Shown: positions 48,308 to 55,539 of the stretch, in pieces | Layout of the letters: every line of letters begins with the position of its first letter | Position numbering within the stretch: the stretch's first letter is position 1 | Assembly: GCF_004296405.1 (NCBI RefSeq) | Contig: NZ_PSRR01000014.1 | Span: 1-55,539 of the forward strand | From: Bradyrhizobium sp. Leo170 | GTDB taxonomy: Bacteria > Pseudomonadota > Alphaproteobacteria > Rhizobiales > Xanthobacteraceae | Direction of reading: 5' to 3' | Length of the DNA: 55,539 nucleotides | Position numbers and translations under genes: made by a program | Notes under the pieces: model-generated | Told to the model about the DNA's origin: nothing | Seen by the model: the letters and a program-made list of their open reading frames with translations, nothing else | Databases searched by the model: none

Positions 48308-48576
48308 GGATCGTTCACCGTAGTAGCCGTGGCAGTGGCAGCGTTTCTCGCGAGAAGACGTTACCAAAAACAGCCTTACAAATTTTCAATGACTGGATGA
48401 GGTCGGCAGCCTCTATTTGCTTAACCACCACGTACGCTCGATAGCGCGCATGGCGGGCGAAGTTGTCTCTAAACGGGGTGCACTGCACCTGTGCGTGCTT
48501 GGCGCGCTGGCGGCCTATTTTATGGTCTGGCCAGTATGGCGGGCACAATTTCCCATCGAGATATGGTTCACTGAGC
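48308..48576. other. Short gap without gene
   Basis: Nothing recognisable lies between the terminase-like gene and the decayed gene pair. Confidence 0.4.
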
Positions 48577-48824
48577 CTTGGAACGCCTACCATCTCCCTG
48601 CGCGACGCTGCGAACTACATCACCGCCCTTCCCGAGAATGAAGCCAAGGCGCCGGAGTGGCAGGCTGCAATCGAGGCGCTCATGCTGGTGGTCGAGCTCG
48701 ATGGCCCGACGATGTTCGCCCGGATCGGCATGATGCCCGCCTTGAACCGTCACCATGTTCGACCGTTCAATCCGGCGCGAAAGGACCATCATTGGGACGC
48801 CGCAAGCTGAAGAGGGACCAATGA
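48577..48824 (+). pseudogene. Frameshifted small conserved protein
   Basis: The frame encodes TPTISLRDAANYITALPENE and GPTMFARIGMMPALNRHHVR, then KDHHW, like a small protein family I know from Bradyrhizobium. After the TGG at 48793 the frame ends in AAS-stop. One missing G would restore GRRKLKRDQ and a TGA at 48822-48824 overlapping the next ATG. No proper start codon remains upstream. The original function is unknown. Confidence 0.6.
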
Positions 48825-48965
48825 CCGTCTTTGTTTACGTCGACACCAGCAAGCAGGTCGGGGACAAGGACCACATCAAGGTGTTCGCGAATGCGGACGC
48901 TGCTGAGGTGGTTCGAGCAAAACGACCCGGAAGGCGTCGCATTCGAATACGAGGTTCTGGAATAA
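48821..48965 (+). pseudogene. Frameshifted 48-residue conserved protein
   Basis: Starts MTVFVYVDTSKQVGDKDHIK and VFANADAAE. The matching end, WFEQNDPEGVAFEYEVLE with TAA at 48963, is in another frame, so one extra or two missing bases at about 48905-48911 break it. The family is small, acidic and of unknown function. Its start overlaps the stop of the preceding decayed gene (ATGA). Confidence 0.7.
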
Positions 48966-49040
48966 ACCTGTCATCCGTCATGGTGACGGAATGTTCCGGT
49001 TCGTCGATCTCGGCAAACTCGCAAACTTTGCGGACCACCG

Positions 49041-49574
49041 CTATCCGCACCAAGCGCGACGTTTCGGGCAACTCGTCGCGCCGCAGACGTAGGGATGTGC
49101 GAGACCTTCCCCGATCAGGATTTGCCCGACATCACGCCCGCCGATCGTTAGCGATCCACACAGCCGCCCGTAATTACAATTCGGGGTGCCCTCCTGTCCC
49201 GGACGGCAGGCGCACGCAACGCGCTCCAGGCTTGCATTGCCGCTGCTAAGAAGAGTCCGGAGGCGTGCGGTGGCGGCTTCGGCGCGGCGGCGCTCGTCAT
49301 CGCATTGCGCCTTGTCGCCGCGCTCTGGCGTATCGAACCCTGTCAATCGATAGACGGTGCCGTTCATGCGCACGGTATCGCCGTCAATCGCCTCGATTGG
49401 ACCGGCCGGCTTCGGAGCGGGGCGAATAATTTCGACGTTAGCCGCTTCGTGACCGGGACTGCTTCGCCAGTTCAGGAATGTCATGGTCGTGGCAAAGGCG
49501 AACACCACCGCACTGATAGCCCCGAGGACAATCGGCAATTTCGACCGGCGGCGAAATGGAATTACGGAGCCCAT
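49041..49574 (-). CDS. Membrane-anchored thermonuclease (SNase fold)
   Basis: The 177-residue protein has one N-terminal transmembrane segment (LPIVLGAISAVVFAFATTMT) and a staphylococcal-nuclease domain. AIDGDTVRMNG carries the calcium-site aspartates, YRLTGFDTPE the first catalytic arginine and the glutamate, and CNYGRLCG the second arginine. It ends GEGLAHPYVCGATSCPKRRAWC. It would cleave DNA or RNA in the periplasm. Such genes are frequent on rhizobial mobile DNA. Confidence 0.88.
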   Translation of the reverse strand: MGSVIPFRRRSKLPIVLGAISAVVFAFATTMTFLNWRSSPGHEAANVEIIRPAPKPAGPIEAIDGDTVRMNGTVYRLTGFDTPERGDKAQCDDERRRAEAATARLRTLLSSGNASLERVACACRPGQEGTPNCNYGRLCGSLTIGGRDVGQILIGEGLAHPYVCGATSCPKRRAWCG

Positions 49575-49914
49575 TACCTTCTTATAGCTCCAGTTTCTTT
49601 AGAGTTTCCAAATCCCGCAATTTGCGCGATCTGAACTCAAGGCCGCCAAGTCGCCGCAGTTCTTCAGGCTCCCAAGGGACCCGAGAAGCCGCTGGGGGTG
49701 CACACAAAAAGAAAGGCCGCCTTAAACCGGATGTGAAGTCCGCTTCCGGGAGCACAGCAGACCAATTGTGCTCAAAGCGAGTTCTTCGGATTTTGACCCA
49801 AATGTATGGTCCGGCCGCGCGTTGCAAGAGGTTTCGTGAACCTGGCAGATACGGTCTTGCATCAATGTATCCGGCCTCTGATTGGAGCGTCTGGTGCTCC
49901 GAGCCATCATGGAT

Positions 49915-49936
49915 ATCAGCGCGCATGCGCGCTGAT
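49915..49936. repeat. 22-base perfect palindrome
   Basis: ATCAGCGCGC followed by ATGCGCGCTGAT is its own reverse complement over 22 bases. It has no T-run on either side, so it is not a standard terminator. It may be a protein-binding site, an IS target or a REP-like unit. Confidence 0.9.
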
Positions 49937-50156
49937 TAGCGGACAGGCCTCGAACGGGGCCATTTGGGTCACCAGTGTTCGCATGCGCCGGGAAGACCGA
50001 TCCTCCATCGTCGTCTCATCCTCTCGCAGACCTCGGCGGGTAAGGGATGTTGGTTACGTCATCGATAGCTCTCTCCTCACTTCGCGCTGTTCCTTTGTTC
50101 GTGCCTGGCGGTCGTTCCTTCGTCCCGACCTGCGCCCGCAGACGCGCCGCGCGCAA

Positions 50157-50229
50157 GGGCCGTCAAGGCCGGCCGTCGTGCTGTCCGGACGTCTTGCTCT
50201 CCCGCTGCCAGGCCGCGCCTTGACGGCCC
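50157..50229 (-). ncRNA. Candidate bridge RNA segment of IS110 element
   Basis: GGGCCGTCAAGGC and GCCTTGACGGCCC form a perfect 13-base stem around 47 bases, directly after the transposase stop on its own strand. IS110-family recombinases use a structured bridge RNA encoded in a non-coding end of the element, and IS1111-type members keep it downstream of the gene. The assignment rests on position and structure only. Confidence 0.3.
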
Positions 50230-50245
50230 GAGCACGGCGCGAGGA

Positions 50246-51310
50246 TCAAGCAGGTCGGGACGCCGTCTCCTCCGTCTTGACGCAGTCGAAGGCGCGTCCC
50301 TTGTGAAGAACCGCCCAGGCGATCCGGGCGAGCTTGTTGGCGAGCGCAATCGCCAGCACGTTGTGGTGCAATCGTTTCTTGGCGGTTTCGATCCAGGATT
50401 TGAGGCCATAGCGCTCCCAACACTTGACCTTGACCAGCACGACCCACGCGGCTTGCACGAACAGCGCGCGCAGGTAGCGGTTGCCACGCCTTGATATCTT
50501 GCCGAGGATGGTGCGGTCGCCGGTCGAGATCTGCTTCGGCACCAGTCCAAGCCAGGCGCCGAAGTCGCGGCCTTTCGAGAACACGTCTCCGGTGCCGATC
50601 GCGGCCACCATTGCGCTCGAGATCAGCGGGCCAATGCCAGGCACCGTCATCAGTCGCTCGCAGGCGTTATCTTGACGGGCCAGTGTTTCGATTTCGCCAG
50701 ATAGACCCTCGATACGCGCATCCAGCCGGCGCCAGTCTCCCGCCAGATCCTCGATGATGCGCAACATGCGAGGCGAGAGCACATCGGCGCGCGTCGCGAG
50801 GATACCTGGCAACTCGGACCGCAGGGAATGCGGGCCTTGCCGCACGGCGATGCCCCGCTCCAGCAGGAACGCACGGATCTGATTGATGACGCCGGTCCGC
50901 TGACCGACCAATCGATCGCGGACGCGGTGCAGCGCCTGAAGGTCGAGCTGATCGGCGGTCTTGGTTGCGACGAACTTCATGGTCGGGCGTTGGACAGCCT
51001 CGGCGATGGCTTCCGCATCTCGGAAGTCATTCTTCTGTCCCTTCGAATAGGGGCGCACATATTTCGCCGGCATCAGGCGCGCGTCGTGGCCAAGCATTTG
51101 GAGCCTGCGACTGAGATGATGGGCGCCGACGCAGGCCTCCATCCCGATCAAGCACGGCGGCAGGTTGGCAAGCCGCGTTTCGACCTGGCCGCGTAACCAC
51201 TTCTGCCGCAGCACGATCGCACCGCGGTGATCATGACCTACGATGTGGAATGAGTTCTTGCCGATATCGATGCCGATCACGGCGATTGCTGCGTGGAGTT
51301 TCCGAGACAT
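50246..51310 (-). CDS. IS110-family transposase, intact
   Basis: The 354-residue protein is a DEDD recombinase. The first Asp is in IGIDIGKNSFH, Glu in CLIGMEACVGAHHL, and the two further Asp in KNDFRDAEAI. The C-terminal Transposase_20 part has MTVPGIGPLISSAMVA and FGAWLGLVPKQISTGDRTIL. Such enzymes move an IS through a circular intermediate without long terminal repeats. The start at 51310 gives MSRKLHAAIAVIGIDIGK; the longer frame adds 20 unrelated residues. Only 98 bases separate it from the next gene, so most non-coding IS sequence must be downstream. Confidence 0.92.
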   Translation of the reverse strand: MSRKLHAAIAVIGIDIGKNSFHIVGHDHRGAIVLRQKWLRGQVETRLANLPPCLIGMEACVGAHHLSRRLQMLGHDARLMPAKYVRPYSKGQKNDFRDAEAIAEAVQRPTMKFVATKTADQLDLQALHRVRDRLVGQRTGVINQIRAFLLERGIAVRQGPHSLRSELPGILATRADVLSPRMLRIIEDLAGDWRRLDARIEGLSGEIETLARQDNACERLMTVPGIGPLISSAMVAAIGTGDVFSKGRDFGAWLGLVPKQISTGDRTILGKISRRGNRYLRALFVQAAWVVLVKVKCWERYGLKSWIETAKKRLHHNVLAIALANKLARIAWAVLHKGRAFDCVKTEETASRPA

Positions 51311-51408
51311 GGCGGGCTCCTTGTCTTGAGCGCCCCTGGCCAGCTTCTCGTACTGGCAGGGCCGGAGCACGGCCGGACCATTCCATTAGCGGACTAAGGC
51401 AATACGAT

Positions 51409-52605
51409 TCAACGGCCGAAAGCGAGATACGCGCCAATAGATCCGATTGTGACGATGGCTAGCAATGCTATCGCGGCCATGAGCGGACTTGACCAGCGCG
51501 ACCGTGAAATTTGTTTCACGACAAGACCATCGCCTAACGCCTTCTTAAACTTCGCAAAATGTGAGACCCTCAGCTTATGCTTGGCATTTCCATTGAGATA
51601 GATTCGGCAAGAGGGATTGGGGCGTGGCGCGTCGGTCCCGGCGACCGGCCAACCGTTGAGGAAGACGAGACCTGAAAGCAGCCGCGTCAACTCGGCGTGC
51701 GACATACCTAGCAATTGCGTTTGGTCCTTTGCGAAAGACGCGAAGGCGAGCCTGGACAACTCTTCGGTAAAGGCATCGACGAATCCACCGAAATTCTGAT
51801 GGAGCTGGCCCTGGCTAAACCATGGGTGAATGACGAAGGCCAGCAAAAACGGCTTGTTACGCGCATACTGCCCCGCGAACCGCAACGGATAATCGCGGTT
51901 TTCCCGGGCGAGCGACAGAGGGTCGCTGGCGTGGCCCGAAATCGTGACGCGCTGCTGTTGCTGCGCACGGAATTCAAGCGAACCGCGCGTGGCCCGGCGC
52001 GTGACTTGCAACTCGCCCAGGAGCTTGGAGAACCCGTTATAGTCGAGCAAATCCTGAAGCATATCGATGGACACGTTCCAATCGCCTTCGATGAGGACGC
52101 TCTGGCCCGGAAGCTGGGCTTCCAACCGCTCCTGCAAGAGCTTGATTTTGTGCGCAACAAATCCAAAACCTTTGACGTCGAAATAGGCGATTTTGTCCCC
52201 TGCGAGTGTGACCTGCCCATCGAGTGTCGAACCGTTCGGATTGACCACATCCAATTTCGTTAACGGGACCTGGGCTACGAAAGCAGCCCCCGCATCCCCA
52301 AACCATTTGTAAGCCATCACCTCGCTGAATGCGCCATAAGTCTTGCGGTAGGTGAGTTCGCCCAACAAAGCGCGGATGGCAGGTTCTGGCATCTTACCTT
52401 GCAAAGCATCGACGGCATCCACGACAATCGCATTGTGCGGCGCTGAATTCGCAACATTAAACGCATCACTGTCGTGGAAGATCGACTGTCCTCCCTGTCG
52501 CGTGACGTAAATCGAGTCCTTCTGCGTTCCACTCAGACCATAGCCACGGACAATGCTGCTTAAACGCTCAAGCTCTTTGAGCCACTGGATTCGCGTATCA
52601 ATCAT
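51409..52605 (-). CDS. Tail-anchored protein with possible PD-(D/E)XK motif
   Basis: The 398-residue protein matches no family I know by name. It has no signal peptide and ends in one transmembrane helix (SPLMAAIALLAIVTIGSIGA) and four residues, a tail-anchor layout that would place the bulk in the cytoplasm. Residues 90-146 show a spaced pattern that resembles a PD-(D/E)XK nuclease core: Glu95 in GAFSEVMAYKWFG, Asp129 in NGSTLDGQ, and D-x-K at 143-145 in IAYFDVKGFG. The rest is mixed alpha/beta with several aromatic motifs. Its stop is 98 bases from the IS110 gene. A nuclease role is inference. Confidence 0.7.
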   Translation of the reverse strand: MIDTRIQWLKELERLSSIVRGYGLSGTQKDSIYVTRQGGQSIFHDSDAFNVANSAPHNAIVVDAVDALQGKMPEPAIRALLGELTYRKTYGAFSEVMAYKWFGDAGAAFVAQVPLTKLDVVNPNGSTLDGQVTLAGDKIAYFDVKGFGFVAHKIKLLQERLEAQLPGQSVLIEGDWNVSIDMLQDLLDYNGFSKLLGELQVTRRATRGSLEFRAQQQQRVTISGHASDPLSLARENRDYPLRFAGQYARNKPFLLAFVIHPWFSQGQLHQNFGGFVDAFTEELSRLAFASFAKDQTQLLGMSHAELTRLLSGLVFLNGWPVAGTDAPRPNPSCRIYLNGNAKHKLRVSHFAKFKKALGDGLVVKQISRSRWSSPLMAAIALLAIVTIGSIGAYLAFGR

Positions 52606-53149
52606 GGGGGGCCGTCACCAGAAGTGCCCCTGTTCGGGAAGGTCGGGGCTGGAAGCTATAATATTGCGGCGGCGTCCACCCGCCTCGAAAATAATGCGCT
52701 TTGATGTGCTTTTCGGCGGCCCATGCCGTCCCCAAGCGAGGCGGTGCTTGTCCCGCATCTGGCCCTTTTGCGAAGTCCAGCCGGGCCCTGAGATGGTCCG
52801 CTTATCGGGGTAGACCGGAAGTGACGGAGCTACTTCCCAAGCGACGCTTTTGACCCTGGCTGTGTGAAAACGTCGGATCATGCAAAGCGTGGAGAATTTG
52901 CTTCTCAAGTGAACTCGCGTTGCAGCCAAGTATGCTCCTTGCACACTCTGAAGAAGCGTCTGAAGGAATGCTTTTCTCCGCAATTCGGTCGCCGCCGCGT
53001 TTTTACACAACCAAGACCCGGAGCAGAACTCAGGGTCTTTGTACCATTGCAACCAAATTCAGCTGGTTTGGTGCTGGCCTACATTGCACCAGAAATCTCG
53101 GAACTCCAAACCGTCGGGCGAGTTACAGAACCGCCGAGAGGATTGAACG
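52606..53149. other. Gene-poor stretch with recurrent motif
   Basis: No supported gene. It has the reverse form of the recurring GCGGAC motif (near 52796, GTCCGCTTATCGGGG). The sequence then reads into the two small plus-strand genes. An opposite-strand open frame of 145 codons lacks support. Confidence 0.4.
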
Positions 53150-53230
53150 ATGAGCGGCAATCTAGTCGAGTTCGCAGTAGCACGCGGATTTCTGTTCACC
53201 GCGCTCGTCCTTTATTCGGCCAGTACTTGA
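53150..53230 (+). CDS. Possible 26-residue membrane microprotein
   Basis: Reads MSGNLVEFAVARGFLFTALV and ends LYSAST, with GAGAGG eight bases before the ATG. It has one short hydrophobic segment. The stop lies 14 bases before the next start, so it may be a leader peptide or a small partner of the secreted protein. Confidence 0.35.
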   Translation: MSGNLVEFAVARGFLFTALVLYSAST

Positions 53231-53244
53231 ATAGAGAGGCGACA

Positions 53245-53520
53245 ATGAAAGCACCCCTTCTTCTTGCTGGCGCGCTAATCATCGGATGCGCCGCCCCAGC
53301 ACTGGCTGATGAGTATTACGTCGTACAAGGACCCAGCCGTCACTGCACGATTACCACCACGCGCCCCGCGGACAAGGAAGTCGTGACGCAGATCGGTCCA
53401 ATGGCCTTCACGAGCCGCGTGGAAGCTGAAGACCGCATCAAGCAGACCAAGGTCTGCGATGAAGGCACTGTTGGTAGCACTAGCGGCACTAGCAGCACGA
53501 CCGTTATCAAAGAGAAGTAG
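53245..53520 (+). CDS. Small secreted protein, 91 residues
   Basis: A signal peptide (MKAPLLLAGALIIGCAAPAL, cut after ALA) is followed by DEYYVVQGPSRHCTITTTRP. A second cysteine lies in KVCDEG, with a Ser/Thr/Gly-rich tail. It is exported; the two mature cysteines may pair. Similar short proteins are common in Bradyrhizobium and uncharacterised. GAGAGG precedes the ATG and a strong terminator follows. Confidence 0.8.
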   Translation: MKAPLLLAGALIIGCAAPALADEYYVVQGPSRHCTITTTRPADKEVVTQIGPMAFTSRVEAEDRIKQTKVCDEGTVGSTSGTSSTTVIKEK

Positions 53521-53558
53521 TCGACGGCCTCATTCCTGATCGAATTCTGGCGATGCCG

Positions 53559-53591
53559 AGTCGCGCCCACTCCTGTCGGCGCGACTTTTTT
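53559..53591 (+). terminator. Rho-independent terminator
   Basis: A nine-base stem AGTCGCGCC/GGCGCGACT (53559-53567 with 53578-53586) runs straight into six T. It ends the small secreted protein transcript. Confidence 0.92.
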
Positions 53592-53766
53592 GCTTGCAGA
53601 CCACCTTGTTGGAGCCCTTTTTGAGACCGTTTGATCGGCTCCCGCAGGGGTGCTGGAAAGGTGGGTTGAGTGTCGCCTTTTGATGCTGTGGACGGCTCCT
53701 CCACCGGCACGAGGGTGCCAAGGATTGGGCGCCGTTTTGAGCTCCCACGATTCGGAGGAGCAGCCT
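53592..53766 (+). ncRNA. Candidate bridge RNA region of second IS110 element
   Basis: These 175 bases lie between the terminator and the start of the second IS110-family transposase. They contain short stems, GGAGCC/GGCTCC (53614-53645) and GTGGA/TCCAC (near 53690-53705). In IS110-type elements the upstream non-coding end encodes the bridge RNA that guides target choice. Position and structure are the only support. Confidence 0.3.
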
Positions 53767-54798
53767 ATGCAGTCAATTTCGACGATCGGTCTGGATATTG
53801 CGAAGTCGGTCTTCCAAGCGCACGGTGTTGACGCAGCGGGCCAAGTGGTCCTGCGCCGTCAGTTGAGGCGCCGCCACGTCCTGGCATTTTTCCAGAAACT
53901 GCCGCCGTGCCTGGTGGGGATCGAGGCTTGCGCATCATCGCACCATTGGTCCCGCGAGCTACAGGCGTTAGGGCATACGGTGCGATTAATGCATCCGGCT
54001 TATGTGAAGCCCTAGGTCAAGCGGCAGAAGAATGATGCCACTGACGCGGAGGCAATTTGCGAGGCGGTCACAAGGCCTAACATGCGGTTCGTGCCGACCA
54101 AGACAGTCGAGCAACAGAGCTGTCTGATGCTTCATCGAGCGCGCCATCTCTTCATTCGCCAGCAGACTGCGGTAATCAACTCAATCCGCGCCTATCTCGC
54201 TGAGTTCGGGATTGTCGCCCCTGTCGGGCGCAGGGGTGTCGAGCAACTGCTGGAAGTCGTCGCCGATAAAGCCAACCACCGCCTCCCCGAGGTGGCCCGT
54301 GCTTGTCTTGCTGCTCTCGGCAGTCAATTACGGGCATTGAAGGCCCAAATCCTGGAGTTCGACCGACGCATCATCGCCTGGCATCGATCAAGCGCGACGA
54401 GCAAACGGCTGGACGCAATCCCCGGCGTCGGGCCGGCGCTGGCAACAGCTCTGGTCGCCAGCATCGCTGATCCCAGGGCCTTCCGATCGGGACGAGACTT
54501 CTCGGCTTGGGTTGGGCTCGTGCCGAAGCAGAACTCGAGCGGGGGCAAGGACAAGCTTGGTAGTATCAGCAAACGAGGCGATCGCTATTTGCGCAGCCTG
54601 TTCACGGCCGGCGCGCTCGCTGTGATCCGCTATGCCAAGATCCATGGCACCGATCATCGGCCCTGGCTCACTCGACTGTTGACCCGGCGCCCCACGAAGA
54701 TTGCAGCCATTGCGCTCGCCAACAAACTCGCCCGGATGGCTTGGGCAATGATGGCGAAGGGCGAATGTTACAATGAACCCGCCGCTCTCGCGGTGTGA
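53767..54798 (+). pseudogene. IS110-family transposase with in-frame amber stop
   Basis: The frame starts MQSISTIGLDIAKSVFQAHG, with GGAGGAG before the ATG. It reads LMHPAYVKP and meets TAG at 54013, then goes on in the same frame as VKRQKNDATDAEAICEAVTR to a TGA at 54796. The family has tyrosine at that place, so one base change explains the stop. The DEDD residues (GLDIAKS, VGIEACASSHHW, NDATDAEAI) and the Transposase_20 part (AIPGVGPALATALVAS, FSAWVGLVPKQNSSGG) are otherwise intact over 343 codons. It is probably inactive unless the amber is suppressed. Confidence 0.9.
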
Positions 54799-54958
54799 CC
54801 AGACGAGATTACACCGGATATCCGGTGTGACGTAACGGTTGGGAAGGCGAACAGCACTTAATGCAGCGCCGGTCGATCCGGCGATCAGGACAACCCACTA
54901 GGGCCACAGCATCTTCGAATGCGTGCTTTTGACCGGGACCTGATCCGCGGAGGGCATT
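54799..54958. other. Flank of second IS110 element
   Basis: Contains the 18-base palindrome at 54811-54828 and no gene. The IS boundary could not be fixed. Confidence 0.4.
54811..54828. repeat. 18-base perfect palindrome
   Basis: ACACCGGAT followed by ATCCGGTGT reads the same on both strands, 12 bases after the transposase stop. It may be a terminator stem without U-run or part of the IS end. Confidence 0.9.
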
Positions 54959-55393
54959 ATGGCCAGCGGTCATGTGAACCGCGAAAACAGGCCGAACACA
55001 TGGCCGCTCCGACCAACGCCGCAAGGTGAAGATTCTACTTGCCAACCAGGAGCCGTCCACACGTGGCCCATCGCGTCGTTTCGCTGTCAAAAGGTAACCG
55101 AGTCGCTCCAGGGGCAAAGCGGACATTGCTTCGCTGCGTTGCACCAGCGGGACACCGCCCAATCCTCGGATACACGGGAATGCAGCTCCCGGGCCTGGGC
55201 TTCGGCTGCTGCGCGTCGACCAGGAGCGGACCATCGCGCGGGCGATCGCCGCAGGTGCCGACAGGCTTGCACGTCGAGCTTGATTGCGGCGTCGCTTCTA
55301 CATTTAACTAGAAGGCATTGCTCTCCGCTGTCTCCTCGGGACACACTCGCGAAAAATCCCGATCGCCTGAATTCGCCGCCTTCGTCGCCGTGA
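54959..55393 (+). CDS. Doubtful open frame on a recurrent sequence
   Basis: The frame begins MASGHVNRENRPNTWPLRPT with GGAGGG six bases upstream. This opening resembles short hypothetical proteins I recall as common in Bradyrhizobium, but they may be translations of a dispersed repeat. The DNA also carries the AAAGCGGACATT motif (near 55116). The later part looks like random coding. Translation is doubtful. Confidence 0.25.
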   Translation: MASGHVNRENRPNTWPLRPTPQGEDSTCQPGAVHTWPIASFRCQKVTESLQGQSGHCFAALHQRDTAQSSDTRECSSRAWASAAARRPGADHRAGDRRRCRQACTSSLIAASLLHLTRRHCSPLSPRDTLAKNPDRLNSPPSSP

Positions 55394-55410
55394 CGTTGGC
55401 GCCGGCACTT

Positions 55411-55539
55411 CTACTTCGTGAACCTGGGCCTTGAGGGCGTGGGCGGCGTTGGCGCCGCAGGCGAAAGATTGAACGTCAGCCAGATGTTCCAGCCCGCTGG
55501 CCGATTTTCATTGGCGAATTCGCCGTAGGCCTTCAGGTT
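55411..55539 (-). CDS. C-terminal end of an outer-membrane-type protein
   Basis: The last 42 codons of a gene that starts beyond the window read NLKAYGEFANENRPAGWNIW, LTFNLSPAAP, then a Pro/Arg-rich tail ending RPRFTK. The alternating aromatic pattern is like the closing strand of an outer-membrane transporter or meta-pathway type barrel seen in Bradyrhizobium, followed by a short tail. Only this piece is visible, so the family is uncertain. Confidence 0.5.
   Translation of the reverse strand, partial: NLKAYGEFANENRPAGWNIWLTFNLSPAAPTPPTPSRPRFTK

Larger units (their letters stand above)
49575..50245. other. Non-coding region with palindrome and IS110 flank
   Basis: No protein gene is convincing here. 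It holds the perfect palindrome at 49915-49936 and, next to the transposase stop, a 13-base inverted repeat (50157-50169 with 50217-50229). The right part should be the non-coding 3' flank of the IS110-family element. Confidence 0.5.
38393..55539. mobile_element. Genomic island in tRNA-Trp (left part)
   Basis: From the truncated tRNA to the window edge the content changes completely. Both strands are used, and there are many gaps, decayed genes, two IS110-family transposases, a resolvase remnant, a terminase-like gene and defence-gene debris. Base composition also varies, for example in the AT-richer deaminase gene at 39.2-40.3 kb. No intact tyrosine integrase is visible, so it should lie beyond the window or have been lost. 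The right boundary is not in view. Confidence 0.75.

Noticed and set aside
49582..49926. Minus-strand 114-codon gene upstream of the thermonuclease
   Set aside because: No clear start signal and no family resemblance; left as non-coding.
52615..53052. Minus-strand 145-codon gene
   Set aside because: No ribosome-binding site, low-complexity composition, and it covers the recurrent GCGGAC sequence; no family recognised.

Overview
The window looks like the chromosome of a Bradyrhizobium or a close relative in the Nitrobacteraceae. The basis is the sequence of the ribosomal and RNA polymerase proteins, the high GC content with strong third-position bias, the tRNA-Trp/secE/nusG order, and small secreted proteins typical of that group. 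No rRNA genes and no CRISPR array were seen.

Positions 1-16040 (all minus strand) hold a continuous str-S10-spc translation cluster. In transcription order it reads rpsL, rpsG, fusA, tuf, rpsJ, rplC, rplD, rplW, rplB, rpsS, rplV, rpsC, rplP, rpmC, rpsQ, rplN, rplX, rplE, rpsN, rpsH, rplF, rplR, rpsE, rpmD, rplO, secY and adk, with adk running off the left edge. Gaps are short and several genes overlap. A likely promoter sits about 400 bases upstream of rpsL.

Positions 16711-24523 are an accessory interval between two housekeeping blocks. It has two paralogous FAD monooxygenase-like genes on the plus strand, a GNAT-type gene between them on the minus strand, an ABC exporter with unusually acidic tails, and a one-chain fusion of a flavin amine oxidase with a methyltransferase. 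Together they look like a small-molecule modification and export locus. No product can be named.

Positions 24649-38379 (minus strand) hold secE, nusG, rplK, rplA, a D-2-hydroxyacid dehydrogenase, rplJ, rplL, rpoB and rpoC, closed by a clear terminator. The dehydrogenase interrupts the usual rplKAJL order. A palindromic repeat element lies between rpoB and rpoC.

From 38393 to the right edge the window is best read as one end of a genomic island integrated in tRNA-Trp. Only the 3' part of the tRNA, from the anticodon loop to CCA, is present next to secE, and a promoter candidate downstream of it can drive secE. The island carries a broken anti-phage dCTP deaminase fused to a beheaded serine resolvase, a lipoprotein, a periplasmic arylsulfatase, a type B carboxylesterase, a terminase small subunit-like gene, a membrane-anchored thermonuclease, a tail-anchored protein with a possible PD-(D/E)XK motif, two IS110-family transposases (one with an in-frame amber), several small secreted proteins, and at least five decayed genes. 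Non-coding stretches carry perfect palindromes and structured sequence next to the transposases. Its mosaic, partly decayed state contrasts sharply with the intact core genes.
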